The notes under the pieces: generated by a model
What the model saw: the letters and a program-made list of their open reading frames with translations, nothing else
Database searches by the model: none
What the model was told of the DNA's origin: nothing
Shown here: positions 11,561-24,509 of the stretch, piece by piece
Position numbering within the stretch: position 1 is the stretch's first letter
Layout: each line of letters begins with the position of its first letter
Translations under genes and position numbers: made by a program
Source of the DNA: Elephas maximus indicus
Lineage: Eukaryota > Chordata > Mammalia > Proboscidea > Elephantidae
Assembly (NCBI RefSeq): GCF_024166365.1
Contig: NC_064830.1
Coordinates: 93,364,968-93,428,967, forward strand
Direction: 5' to 3'
DNA length: 64,000 nt

Positions 11561-13388
11561 CTGGTGACTGTGACCTACGATACCTTTAGGAGTAAAGCAA
11601 ATGAACTCCAGATGCAGGCTTGTATTAAATGAAAACGGATTGGATTAAAACATATATAAATGGAGTCTGACAACTTTAATTGTATATGCTTGTTTTCTGC
11701 TCTTGCCTACGTAAAAACGGTAAAGCGGACTCAGAGCCGTTACGAAATTTACTCAAATTTCTCGCTTAACTAGGAAGAAGACTATGTGAAATATGTATTT
11801 CCGATAAGATTAAACTTAAAGGAGTTTGAGTATTTATTGACTAAAATAGATTACTCCAAAGTGTCTGTTGTGTAAATTAGATTCCTGAATGTAATGAACA
11901 CAGCCGAATGGCATTTTTGATAAATTGGTCTACCCTGTTTTAGTAAAAATAGCTCCCTTTTACCATAATTTAATTTCTGTGCTTACTGTAAAACCCGTTG
12001 TGGAGTTTTAAGAGACAAACCTTAATTTTTTCTTTTCTTGCCTTACTAAATGTGACATCCTAGCGTAATATCAATGAAGTTTCTTTTTTAAGCATCCTGG
12101 CCAAAGTGCCTGGGAAATAGATTTGGTGTCTAGAGAGTTATTGGATTTTGGGAACTCTCTGGACCTGTTCCCTCTCCCCCGCGCTGTGACTGCCTACATC
12201 ATCTGGGACCATGGGGACAGTTAACTGTGTGGCTGTAGGGCTAGAGAGAAAGCTGCCCTGTCCGTGGGCTTGAATGAACTTTAATATGTTGATTAAAAAA
12301 AAAAAAAAAACCCTTTATCTGAGCATGGTTCTCTTTCTTGAGCATCCGGTGCCTTTTGGTGGTGGATAATAATTTGGCCATCTTAGATGTTTGCGGCTTT
12401 GTCGCATGTTTGAAAACTTCACTTGAATGTGGAATGCCAAAGTGGAAGTACAAGCTTAAGCTGGTTCTTTCTCTGGGCCCTGAAGAGGCCTTTTGAATTA
12501 TCTGGTTTAGGGTCATCTCTTTTTGCACCGATGGTAAGTGAGCCAAATGAGACAGCAGTTTGAGAGAGAATTCCGTAATTTCAGGCTCTCCTCGTCTTTC
12601 CAGACCCTTACACTGAGATTGGGTTTCCTGCAGAGCCCATTGTGGGTTTTGGCATTGCCACCTGAGGGTAAAGAGCTTGGGTCTTAGTTCTCTGCGAGCC
12701 GAGTGGATCCGGGGGGGATGCTGCCATCCCGCTCCTCCCTGAGGACTCAGTGAACCAGGGCTGTGCCCTTGTCCCTCTGCTTGGTCCGTCTTGAAGGCTG
12801 CCGTGTGACGTGGGGTGAGTGCCCAGGAAGAGACTTTCTGAAGATTGAGCCTTGTTTCATTTCCTTTTTAGTCCTGAAGCCTTGTGGTATAGAAGTTTCG
12901 GTGCGTTGGTGCTGCTGAGGCTAATTGGACAAGTTTTTATCCTTTCTCCGACTTGTAAAAAACCAGGCTTTTGTATTTTTTTTTTTTAATTAGAAAAACA
13001 CCATTGTATAAATATACCTTTTAAATACAAACGCGCGTTTGAAAAGAGGACACTTTCTGAAAAGAAGCTCATGTAACTCTGCATGTTAGCGCCACTTTGA
13101 ACTTTTTTGGGCTGGGGCCGGCCGTTGACTGCCTTCCCTTTTGGACTTTGCTCCTCCATGGGTTCCAGGGCTCCCATTCATGTTCTTAGGAGCCTTTACA
13201 GACCAAAACTTTAAATGTTTTTCTCTTTTTCAAAATAAAAACAGAAATTCCATTTTGTGGAAAAACTACTTTCTGGTTGCTTTTATTTTGTTTTCACCTG
13301 TTCTGGAAGTGTGTATGTTGCCAGCCCTCCAGGACTGTTCTCCATAAGAATTACATTATTTTAAATAAAATACGTATCCCAACTAGTA
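11561..13388. other. Proximal intron 1, repeat-free
   Basis: AT-rich sequence follows the island, still holding CpGs to about 11780 (for example CTACGTAAAAACGG, GTTACGAAA). No transposable element or coding frame is recognised. A poly-A run sits at 12295-12310 and a T-run near 12978. Confidence 0.5.
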
Positions 13389-13400
13389 TCCTTTATTAAA

Positions 13401-13560
13401 CACCAAACCCACTGCCATTGAGTTGATTCCGACTCATAGCAACCCTGTATGACAGAGTAGAACTGCCCCACAGAGTTTCCAAGGAGCGCCTGGCGGGTTC
13501 GAACTGCCGACCCTTTGGTTAGCAGCTGTAGCGCTTAACCACTATGCCACCAGGGTTTCC
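13401..13560 (-). mobile_element. AfroSINE, short subtype
   Basis: Reading the reverse strand gives GGAAACCCTGGTGGCATAGT at the 5' end and the GAGTCGGAATCAACTC-type tail at the 3' end, without the long-subtype middle block. Imperfect flanking repeats (CTTTATTAAACAC / CCTTATAAAACAC) look like target-site duplication. Confidence 0.9.
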
Positions 13561-14357
13561 TTATAAAACACAGTAATGAGTAAATAAATTGAGGGCTTCT
13601 ACACTGCTGGTTATTTTTTTCTTTTGGGTTCTTTTAATATTGATGTCTTTAAGATTGGATGTGTGAAGGGGTCGTGATCAGTCGATGGAAGTTTTTTCCT
13701 GTGTGAAGCTGTGTGGGTTTTTTTTTTAACTAGGTGCAAGTCAGTGAAGGGATGGAGTTATGCAGCAACTCCTGATACAGTTGGGTCCACAGAGACCCCT
13801 TCTCCTGCATCCTCACTTTCACATCACTCATATTGGTGATTAGCTACGTGAGGAAGTTGAAAAGGGAAGACATACTGCCAATCCCCTCAGGAATTATCCT
13901 TGCCCTTATCCACTGGGGTACCTTTAAAAATGCTGCCTGGTGAGCTGATTGAGCCCAGGACTTTTAAAGGCAGTTTAAAGAGTCCTGCCCCGCTGCCATG
14001 GAGTTAAAACAGACCCACTAGGGTTGGTGCTGGAGCCCTGAGGAAACAATCGTTTAGGTTCTTGTGCTCCCCCTCTGGGCCTACCTGTAGCAGCTAACAG
14101 TCAAAACCGCTCCTGAGGCTGTGCTCGCATTCTTAGAAGAGAAAACCTGGCCAGAAGTTGAAAACCTATATCCGTTTCAGTTCATTTATAAAGCCCAAGG
14201 AACATCGTGGTGAAATGAAGGAAGGACAAACGTGGAGGGAAAAACTTGGACTTTTTAAAAAAGTTCATCGTATGAAAAATCCTACAGAGCTAGGCTAAAA
14301 TTCCTACCTGTGTTTTTGTTTAATGTAGTTCACATATTTGACCCCATGTAATGGAAT
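13561..14357. other. Intron sequence, nothing recognised
   Basis: No repeat family, coding frame or RNA gene is recognised between the two AfroSINEs. A T-run lies near 13720. Confidence 0.5.
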
Positions 14358-14573
14358 CCAAGGAGCCCTGGTGGCACAGTGGTTAAAGCGCTTGGCTGCT
14401 AAGCAAAAAGGTCAGCGGTTTGAACCCACCAGCCGCTTCGCGGGGGGAAGGATGTGGCAGTCTGCTTCTGTAAAGATTTACAGCCTTGGAAACCCTATGG
14501 GGCAGCTCTACTCTGTCCTCTAGGGTCGCGTTGAGTCGGAATCCGCTGGATGGCAGTGGGGTTGGGTTTTGGT
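14358..14573 (+). mobile_element. AfroSINE, long subtype
   Basis: Complete element from GGAGCCCTGGTGGCACAGTG to the RTE-like tail, with TAATGGAAT on both sides (14349-14357 and 14574-14582) as target-site duplication. Confidence 0.95.
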
Positions 14574-15023
14574 TAATGGAATGTAACACAAATGCTACAT
14601 TAAAGCTACTGTAAAGGACACTAATATACAGCATCATAAATTAATTTAGAAATTATTTAAAAGCCTACTTAAAATTATTTGATGTATAATGTTTTAAAAT
14701 ATAATTGGTTTTCCCCTGGAAAAGTCTGATTTTTACAATTGTCAGGATACAGATATCTGTCTAGTCTTACTGTTTTTTTGAAGCTATGCATTATGGCTTG
14801 AGAGAGTTTTGATTTCAGTGGAAAATTTCGCTGCCTCCGACTGTTTAAACCAGACCCTTAATCTTATTTTAACATATTTAAAATGTTCAGAAAACCCGGA
14901 AGAATTGTTTTGTGTAAGTAGCAAGTGAATGTAGTTTCAACACTCAAGCAATTCAAGTGTCTAATTGGAAACAGGTGGAATTCTTGGAATCCTGGATTGG
15001 AGCCTTTTTATAGCAAACCATAA

Positions 15024-15218
15024 GGAGCCCTGGTGCCGCAGTGGTTAAGCGCTCAGCTGCTAGCTAAAAGGTCGGCAGTTCAAACCCACCAGCCGCCCTG
15101 TGGGAGAAAGATGTGGCAGTCAGCTTCCTTAAAGATTTACAGTCCTGGAATCCCTATGGGGCAGTTCTGCTCTGTTTTACAGGGTCACTAGGAGTTGAAA
15201 TAGACACAACAGCAAGGG
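15024..15218 (+). mobile_element. AfroSINE, long subtype
   Basis: GGAGCCCTGGTGCCGCAGTG start, B-box-like GCAGTTCAAACCC, the GTGGGAGAAAGATGTGGCAG block and an eroded tail (GGGTCACTAGGAGTTG). Confidence 0.9.
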
Positions 15219-17261
15219 ACGCCTTTCACTTAAGGCCATTCGTTTGATTGAAGCTATTTGAAGAGGAGCCCTGCAGCCTCCTACTATGCCCCACTGCTGT
15301 TTACCTGGCTGTTCCAGTCATGCCCTCTCAGAAACTGGGTGCCCGAATACCCAAGAGAAAGGTGCGTGCGAAGATCACGGCATAATTAGACAAGCTGTTC
15401 GATATCTGTGTTATGTAACTTTTATAACAAAGAAGCTGTGAATTCATTTGTGACTTTTGATTTAATAAACATTTATTGACCTGAGTATTGGGGTACATTT
15501 TGTTACATCCTCATACTGATTTAGAATTCAGAAAGAAATCACTTTGCTTAAATGTTCTCCATTTAGAGATACAAACTTAAATAGTAACCAAAAAAATTAA
15601 CTCGGTTAGGGGGATATTTATAAAGATGCTAATGGTGGGGTCTTCTGAATTCCTTTTCCCATTCTAGTTGTCAGGCTGTGTTCCTGAAAACCAGAGGACA
15701 GCCCTGATTTTGCTGCGTAGTTAAAAACCGAGTTTTGGTTTGTGTGTAGATACGACTGCGAGTGTGTTGGATTTTACTTAAGATGACAACTGAGACTTTG
15801 CTGCGGTGTTGGCCCTGTCCTGGCTTTGGCTTTGCTGAGCTGTAACCCATTCCTCTTTTCACCTGTATTCTGAGAAAGTTGTTAGAGGGTAGCAGTCTTT
15901 GGCTGGAAAGGAAGAGCCCCTGCGGAAGCTGACAGCCGGGGCTTGAGCGCAAACCTGGGGTGCTGCTTCCATTTGCTCCGTCCCTCAAGGAGCTTTGAAA
16001 CACCTGGGCTAATGCATCTGGGTGGTGACTTAAAGATTTTTTAAAGTGCTTGTGCTACTCTGTTCCCAAAACATGACACAATTAAGATACCTAATGAGGG
16101 CAAACAACCCTTCCTGAAAGACATCTAATTTGTTGCACCAACTTTTCCTTTAAAAAGTAAACAACTCTAATAAAAATAATTTTAGTCCTTAACTGTAATT
16201 ATAGGATAATGTTAGTCACATATGTTGTACACAAAATAAATGCTTGTTAATTTCTTAATTTTAATCTGATGTCTTTACGCCCTTTTATGTTTCTGAGAGC
16301 CCTGGGCTGGGGGCGGCCCGGGAAGCTCCTGTGGCCAGACGGTTGCCAGACTCCCCACACTGGATTGGCATGGATTCTACCCACAGGAGTCTGCCTACTC
16401 AGAGGAAGCTGCCCTTTCTTCCCCTAGGTTGTTCCCACTGAACACAATCGGACAGTATTCCTCCCCAGGACTTATCTAACATTGCAGAGCAACTGAGAAA
16501 ATAGCCAGGTAGGAGATTCACCTGAAATGAAACTGACCAGATTCTGCTTCCTTTCATTGAAGCATTTGTGAAAATAAGTCGGGATAGCGACAAAATGGCC
16601 CACACTTTAATAAAACAAGAGGCTACGGGAGTAGACGGGCCCGCTGGGTGTTGCACATGGCAGACGCTCCGTCAGTTGACAGTTGAAATCCTGGATGCTT
16701 CTGATCGTTTGTGATTTATGAAGTTAATGTAGGAGGAAATTACCAGAGCTTACTCCAAAACTCCAGGGAAGTAGCTTGTTCTTCCTTAGTATTACTCTTA
16801 AGTATAGCGGCATGGAGCCTGCTTTCTATTAGGCTGTGTAAGCAGATGCAGTTAACATTTTTCAAAAAAATTTTTATATGGTTGTGAGGTGTTCCGAGCT
16901 TGGTTAGGAGAAAAAGAAATTGACAAGTTAGCTCTTAAGTTGAACATTGCAAACTTGTGAGAAATAGAATGTCATTCTTACTGTCATTAAAAATTTATTT
17001 GGGTGTTGACAGCCTTTTGCTAAATGTAAGACATTCAGATCCTGTCCACCAGGTTTTATTAAAAGAAAAAAAAAAATTCAAAAGCTGCTTCTCCCCCCAG
17101 TAAATTGTTAATGTTTTGGCTTCTAACATAGCTTTATGTTTTTAAGCCCAAAAGAAATATTAACTCATTTTAAGTGCACCATTGTTTTGTTGTTATTTTG
17201 GACCTGTGAAGTTCATTTCCTGTTGTTTGGGTGGGATAAATTACTATTTAAATAAAAACAT
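15219..17261. other. Intron sequence, largely unclassified
   Basis: No feature is supported across this 2 kb stretch. It has ordinary AT-rich intron composition. Short frames on both strands have no recognisable domain. Confidence 0.5.
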
Positions 17262-17273
17262 TTTGATAAAAGC

Positions 17274-17428
17274 CCATTGCTCTTGAGTTGATCCCAACTC
17301 CCAGCAGCCCCATAGGACAGAGTAGAACTGCTCCATCTGGTTTCCAAGGAGCGCCTGGTGGATTCAAACTGCTGACCTTTTAGTTAGCAGCCGCAGCTCT
17401 TAACCATTACGCCACCAGGGTTTCCAAG
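17274..17428 (-). mobile_element. AfroSINE, short subtype
   Basis: Antisense copy whose 5' end (GGAAACCCTGGTGGCGTAAT on the reverse strand) is intact. Flanks TTTGATAAAAGC (17262-17273) and TTTGATAGAAGC (17429-17440) form a 12-bp target-site duplication with one mismatch. Confidence 0.95.
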
Positions 17429-17440
17429 TTTGATAGAAGC

Positions 17441-18880
17441 GAGTAAATTTATACCGAAGATAAATTGTCTTGAGGAGCCTGAAGCTCCGAACATCAGCGG
17501 AGCCTGTGGGCTGTGGGTAAATGAAGGCCGCAATGGAGATGCCCTCAGCACGGGCAGTGCCAGCCCGCAGCACTTGATGCCACCACTGCCTGTCATTTCT
17601 TGCCCTTCTCTGTGGTGTTCCTGCCCTGCCGAGCCTGTTCCCCCTCCTTTGTTGTGACGACTGTTTTTTTTTTTTTTAATAAGTATTTATGGCACCCCAT
17701 TACTTTGAAATTCTGGAAGAAAGATACTATGTAAATGAAAATTAAAAATAAAATTTTTGCTGGAGGGAATGGTACATGTAATTTTTATGATGAGGTTTGG
17801 AAAAGATTTTTTTTCCCTGTCCCTGAAAATAGGAACATTCTGTTGCTCTTATCGCCATTTTTGCATCCTTCTGAAAGGTACGTCTGATGAGACATGTCTT
17901 TTCTGCTTTTCACCATGGCACTTGACCCAGAATCTGCACCCATGAAGTTCTGGGTACAGTCAATTATTTCTGTCTCACATTGTTCTGCTCTGCCCTAACT
18001 GAGAGTGTAGCTAGCAACTGCCCAGAGAACAGAAACTCTTGAAAAAGAGCCGGTTTTTAGTCACCAGCATACAGAAGTCACAATTAAAATTATGAGTAGA
18101 CCTGTAAGTCAAATTTCCTCCTTCCTTCCTATTCATGCAGCAGAGATGTTGTAAGCTGTACCATCTGAAACGGAAAATTGTGAGCACAGGAGCTTTCATT
18201 TAAACCAGCGTAGAAACATGAATTTACTCAAATTGCTTCATTTCAGCCGTATCTCGGCTCCATGCTTATGCAGTAATATGTGCTGGACCAGCATTCAGCC
18301 AAGTGGGAGACAGGTTCAAGCTTGGAGTCATGTTTCTGCCTGGTAGGCATGTGTGGGACCGAGGAGCCAGACAGGAAGCTGAGGCTGCTGCAAGTCACCC
18401 CTTGGAGGTGATGTCTGCCATGGACCTCCAGTCACGGTCAAGTGTGGAGGACCAGGGAGGTGTCAGCGGCCGCTTAGAGAGCAGTGCTCCTTAAATCAGA
18501 AAGACACCATGTGGGCATGTCCCAGAGGGAATTCTCAGTCATCACCCGGGCCCAGCCCTTAGCCCTGGTACCACAACTTGTCAGCATTGATGTGGGGTTG
18601 GGAGAGGAAGGATATTGCCAGTTATGGCTGAATGTCATTGTCTGGAGAGCAAGAAGTGGTTTGCGATTGTTTTATGTTGTTCCGCATTGGTATATAATTA
18701 TGCTGTCATTTTAAAATGCAGTGATACTTTAAGGAAATCTGTAATGTGTGTGTATGTAGTTAGTTTTGGGAGCTGCTTATTGTCTGTGAGAGCCACGTCT
18801 TTCTATTACACAATAGCTGAGTGTGTAGTATTTACTTGTTTCAAAATTGTCCATTCGAAACAGGTCACAATCCATTATAG
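17441..18880. other. Intron sequence, nothing recognised
   Basis: No repeat or gene identified. A T13 run sits near 17665. Confidence 0.45.
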
Positions 18881-18884
18881 ACAT

Positions 18885-19130
18885 GGCTGCCAGATTGATC
18901 TTCCTAAACCATTGATTTCGTCACGTCGTACCTCTCCCTCATTACCCATCGTGGCTCACTTTGGCGCAGAATAGAGGCCATACTCATCAAGCTGGCAGGC
19001 AGAGTTTCTGATGGTTGTCTCTACCTTATCCAAACCCTCCGCTGCAGCAGGAAGGACCTCAGACTCTTGCTCATTTTGGGAAACTCCCTCATGGTCCCTT
19101 CTGCGTATCTGAGTATCAAGTCCTATTTCA
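18885..19130 (+). mobile_element. L2-like LINE fragment
   Basis: The order GCTGCCAGATTGATCTTCCT, a CTCATTACCCATCGTGGCTC block and TACCTTATCCAAACCCTCC resembles an internal L2 3' region. It is diverged. Confidence 0.4.
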
Positions 19131-20840
19131 TGTGTTCCTTCTTTCCTTGGTTTAACAACCGCCAGCAGAGCCCCTGTGCATGAGGCACTGGAGATGCGTA
19201 GGATAGTAGTGGTCCCACCTGGCGGAGTGGACGTCCTTCCATGCAGAGTGGCTGGAGCCGTGGGACTAGGCTCTGAGGACACGAGGTGGGGGAGGGCTGC
19301 AGAGGAAGAGTGGGAGTGGGCAGGGGAAGCCCCCTGGAGGGGAGGTAAAGCTTGAGTTGAGCTCTGTTTGCTTGGGGAAGAACGGGGGAAAGGGCTTTCT
19401 AGGAGAACAATTGTGGGGCAACCTTGGGGGCTGCTGTGAGGCCTCCCCTGAGCTCCTTCCTTCAGTGACTCCGACTGACCCCAGTGTGGTGTCTCTCAGT
19501 GTCCGGCTGTCCTGCCACTCAGGCTTCTGCTCGCCAGCTTACATTGTTAGGTGCCCTCGGCTGCTCTGCTGTAGTGCCCACTGCAGTCCTTGGCACCCAG
19601 TGAGTGACTGCTGCTTGAGAGGACCAGGGGCCTCTTTTAAGGGGCATTCCTGTATGCTAAGATTGAGGATTCGTTCAGCTGGTTAACTTAAGAACGTGAA
19701 CTTAGTTCTTTTTCATATGGTGAAAAGGTAAGTAGGTAGGCTATATTAAAATGGCCAGGTCTTGAAAGCTCCTGACAGATAAACTGATAGAATATTTATA
19801 GACTCGTTGGTATGTGTTTCTTTTTTATTTCCATTTATTCTTCTCTTTGCAAAATGGCATATATATTGGTTAAAATATACATGATTGTATTTGTGGCACA
19901 TGAAATATAAAAAATTCTCATTTTCCAAAAGTAGAATTGGGCAGAACAACTCTTTGACAGAGATTTATTCTTTGGCTCTGCTCACAGCCCGAGTCGGAGG
20001 AAGCGCTTCACCATATGAACAGGGAAAGCGTGTATTGTAATGGTCAGAATCAAGCAAAAGTGTCAAGAAGCAGAGGTTTTGGTGTCAGCACTGAAGAAAT
20101 GTCTCCCGGGTGTTCAGCCCCCCATGACTTTCCCATGCGTCTGGCGGGCACATGGGCAAAGGTGTGACCCTGCCCCAAGGCGTGCCCTTGCCCCAGGCAA
20201 ACCCTGTTTTGAGCAGTGGCTTTCACAGCCTACGTGCTTGCTCTGCTTCTTCATGTAATCAAAGTACCTCGGATATTTTTGTTGAGGTGATGTCACTGTC
20301 TCTCAGCATAAGCATTTGCACGGATTTGGGGAAGTGAGGACAGCCAAGACTTCACCAAGGGGGACTGAGAGGAGCCAGAGACAGCCACGTCCTGTGCAGT
20401 GGCTGACAGGGGCATGGGGTCTGTCGCCTACAGGAACGAGGAGTAGGGGGGAAGAGGGTGTGCTCTTTTTGGGATGTCGGTTTTGGGGGACTGGTGAGAA
20501 CTCCAGGGGACAGCCTGGGGAAAGGAGGGTTGGTGCTGAAGACTGGAAGAAGCTGGTTGCAACTTGGAGTTTGAAGCCTGTGGAGGATTTTGGTTGAGTT
20601 TTGGTTGGTGCTTAAGAGTTTAACGTCATTTGAGGTGAGGAGGAGTGAAAAATTAATTTTAACCGGGGTCCGTCCCCACTTACCTTCCCTACTTCTGGAG
20701 CTAGGACGACTGTGAGTGGAGGGAAAGAAAGCATTGCCCCTAGTATTCAAGTCTGCATGTCTACGTATTGTACCCGGCTTTGTGCCCACCTTAACAAGCC
20801 GGGAGCGTTTTTTTTTAAACAACACTAAGAGCTGCCATTT
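19131..20840. other. Intron sequence, nothing recognised
   Basis: Moderately GC-rich intron without a nameable repeat. Frames near 19357-19686 and 20316-20858 on the two strands overlap each other and show no domain, so they are treated as chance. Confidence 0.45.
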
Positions 20841-20960
20841 CTGAAGTGTTAACCACAAGCAGGCGTGGATTTAAGTTCTTGATTTATTCCATTTTATCTA
20901 CACAACAACCCTACGGAGGCAATAGGGACTCCACCTTGTACGTGAGAAGCTGGAGTCTAG
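20841..20960 (-). mobile_element. MIR fragment
   Basis: TTTTATCTACACAACAACCC and then TACGGAGGCAATAGGGAC match the antisense MIR core. Confidence 0.5.
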
Positions 20961-22384
20961 TCTTTGCTTTTCCTGCTGACTCCCGTTAATCCCTAGACCA
21001 TCTGAGTTGAAGCAGTGAGGATATAGGGGGGGACTCAGAGGAACTCCTGCCTCTGGGCCACAGTGAGCTTGGAAGTGAGCAGCTGGTGACGGAAATAAAC
21101 TCTGGGGTAGATGTGAAGGTTCCTGGGTCAACTGGTAGGTTAACACCTTCTGGCTGAAGCCTTGCTGGATAGAGAATTTTTAGTTGTAGATGGAGCCTCT
21201 CCCTGGCCTGACATTGAAGAATCAGCTCAGTGATAAAGCTTCAGAGAGAGTTATAATAGATAGAATCACTGTTGCCCATGTTCCCGGTCCTAGGATAATT
21301 CATATTCGCAAACTTGATCTGATAGTTGGGGTGCAAATATGGCGTCAGGCTGAAAGTAGCCCTTCTCATCACATTACCTGCTGGTCTCACCTACCCCTTC
21401 CTTTATACAGCAAGCTTGTTGGAAAAGTTTTGGGGAAATGTTAAGCACGAAAGAGACCTGTTAGTGGAACCTGGACGTCTTGGAGGAGGAAGGCCAGGCA
21501 CCATCCCGCCCACAGTCTGGGGTGGGGATGACAATTCTTCTGACCGAGACTTGCCTTTGAGACGCTGGCGCCTTTGAGACGCTGGCGGCTCTGAGACACA
21601 GGGACTGGGGAGTGATTTGCTGCTAAATACTCATGTCTCCATTTAAATCCACGATGACCAAGGCAAAATCCCCACTCTCAAGATTCCTGGCAGTCTTGTT
21701 GGTTTAGTCACTGCCATGATATTACACTCAAATTTATGGAAATCAGAAGAAGTTGTCAGGAAAGCAGCGATTAAACAAGACTTTGTTCTCAGTTATGCAA
21801 AGGCAGGATCGGGGTGGATGTCAGTAAGAGACCGATTTTTATAAGAGCTCTGCATTTGGGCATCAATCTTGAGAGAAGAGGCATTGTCAGAATGACACTC
21901 CTTAGACCTTATTTTTCTCAAGGAATTATTGAAAAAACCGAGCTTTTAGGCTGCTATGGGTTCTGATGACTTCTTTTGCATGTTCGATTTTTTGTGATGA
22001 TGAGGACTGTTTTCTTACAAAATTTAAAAAGAAAATATGCAGAAATGTGCACTGGTTTTGGGATAATACAGCATTTTGAGTGAAGTTGGTTACAGTTTTG
22101 TTTTTAGAGCTACTCATTGTTTTCATAGACTGTTAGGGCCATTCATTCATTCATTCCTTAACGGAACGTATCTTTGTGACACCAGATCTTGGGACCAGAT
22201 CCTTTTCAAGCGTCTGTGGTCCCGAGAGGAATAAGGCCCAGGCCCTGGTAGTCAGAGAACTGTGGGGTGAACAGTGCCTTGAGGCATCAGGCTGCAAGGG
22301 ACTGAGTATGTCTGATGTCTGGAGTTGCAGGTCAAGGGTCTGGAAAGATGGCCTTGGGGCGCCTGCTTGGTGGACGGACTTATT
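20961..22384. other. Intron sequence with a small tandem duplication
   Basis: Nothing coding is seen. CCTTTGAGACGCTGGCG occurs twice in perfect tandem at 21554-21570 and 21571-21587. An (ATTC)4 run is at 22141-22157. Confidence 0.5.
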
Positions 22385-22960
22385 AGTCAGTTACTCAGAA
22401 TTTATTGAGTATCTCCTAATGACCAAAACAGCAGAAAATCTCTGCCCTCAAGGAACTTGCACACTAGTTGGGGAGACAGAAAATAAACATAACCAATAAG
22501 TAATTTACATAGGGCAAGTGTCGTGTGCTGTGGGAAAAAACAGCGGACTTGTAAAGCCCGAGTGGGTTTTTTATTGTATCCTGAAGGCCCTGAGAAATGA
22601 CTGCTTTTTAGATTTTTAAATTCAGATTTGTGTTTTAGAGGATGGTCCTGGAAGCTCCATATGAAAGGCAGACCAGAGTGAGGAGGGCCTGGTGATAAAG
22701 AATTGAGCAAGGAGGATGTTGAAGTCATAATCTAGGTGACAGAACCAGAAAAGATGTTAAAGATGTTGAGATGTTAATTCGCTCTGCCAGACAGGGACTG
22801 AAGTCAGTGGAAGTGAAGAAGAGGAAGGTGTCTTGGCCCTGGCATTGCTGGTGAGGCTGATGATGGGTGAGTGGTGGCCACATCAGAGGTGGGGCTGGTG
22901 AGCAGCAGGCATGGGAGCGGAGAAGACCCACTTAGACATGCCACCTGTGGGGCTGAGGTG
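22385..22960 (+). mobile_element. L2 LINE 3' region
   Basis: TTTATTGAGTATCTCCTAAT, CCCTCAAGGAACTTGCACAC and GGGGAGACAGAAAATAAAC are in the order seen in L2 3' ends, followed by the G/A-rich block common to such elements. Confidence 0.5.
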
Positions 22961-24500
22961 GCGCTGGTTACCCTAGGTGGAAGCTGTGGGCGTGGGGGAG
23001 GCGGCAGCAGAGGAAGCTGAGGCTGGGAAAAGCAGCCAAGGAGGGGATAGCGGGAGCAGTGCACGCAGGGAGCTGTCATCTGTCGAGTGAAGCCACGTAC
23101 CCAACAGTTGACGTCACTGGCTTCTGCGTGTCCAGAAGTGGACCTTGCACAGCCGTCTGTCTGTGTGGGCCCCACAGGTTATTAAAAACAGGTGGGCTGG
23201 GGGAGCTGCTCTTCAGTGTTGGATGTGACTTACATGTGCATGGGGTTTCTTTATTCATCCCTATTTGCTTTTTGTCGGTAATCCTTTGTAATTCCCCAGT
23301 TTCATGATGTAATTTTAATGGAATTAAACTTGAACACTTCAAAATTATGTAATTAATTACATTCGGCTTCAATTACAATGACTAATTATAGGGTGATACC
23401 TGGTGGCAAGTCAGTTACATGCCAGTGGGGGGGTTTGTGTCTGCTGGCTATTTAGGGAAGCCCGTTTTGTTTGGAATCTGAGGGACCGCACCTAGGGGTG
23501 AGGCCAGCTGCCTCTGGTCTGCTCAGAGTGTCTCCGTGTCCCTGCCTCACCCAGGGTGCTCCGTGGGACATGACAAGGTGGGGGACCTGCTCCAGCGCAG
23601 ACCTCTCTTTCAAGGACTCTGGTGGTGTTGGGGGGAACGAGTGAGGGCCAGAGTGTGCGGGAAAGGTTGTTTTAGGTCCTGTTAGGTTTGGCGTGGCTAG
23701 AGGGAAGCTGAGAGCGTTGTTGTGTGATTTTTCTATTTTCCCTGGGAAATAGAGGATGCATTGATGTGAATGTGAGGGGTTCAAGGTTGGAAAAGATGGC
23801 TTACAGAGAGAGGAAGAAGTCTGCAAGAACCACCTTGGGGCGTTGTGAAAGGGAAAGATGAAAGTCAGGTTAAAAAAATGTTACCGTGCAGTGTTATTTC
23901 CAAGGGGTGAATGCACAGGGCCTCTGAGGCCAGTAAACCTATGTCCCTAAAACGGAGCTTTGTGTTTGAGTACTTCCCGGAAAGTCCACTTCCTTTTTGG
24001 AAACAGTGGTTGTTTTACTTTGCGTTAGGAGGAGGAGGGTCTTCTTGCTAAGAAATCTTCACGTGGAGTGACTGTGATTGCTAAAGCTTGGCATACCTGC
24101 GTTTCCCTCTCGATAGGAGAAATGGAGCCCCGTTGGAGAATGAGATGCGCAGCGTTAGCGAGAAGCGCTGGGCCTTTGGGTCCTGTTCTTGCACAGCTGC
24201 CTGCCTGCCTTTCCTGCCATTAAGTTACTTGTACATGGACATTCCTGAAACGGACTTTGCACTGCGGCGCCCAGGTGTGGCTCCCAGTGTCCAAGGTTCT
24301 GTTTTTGAGGTACCTATGTGAACTTACTTGAGGCTTAGGGCATCTTTTCAAAAGGCTAATTCTTAAATGTTGCAAACTAAACTATGTTCTTAATGCGGTC
24401 ATCTGAGTTTTCTAGTACGTTTGCACTGGCAGAGGAACTGCTTGTTTCAGAAGCTCTGATGGAGGGGATACTTCGGTTAGGTCCCACTAAACAGACCAAA
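22961..24500. other. Intron sequence with an ATTA-rich patch
   Basis: No named repeat. Positions 23345-23390 contain TAATTAATTA, CAATTA and TAATTA cores within about 45 bp, a pattern compatible with homeodomain binding. The rest is featureless. Confidence 0.4.
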
Positions 24501-24509
24501 AAAAAGAAA

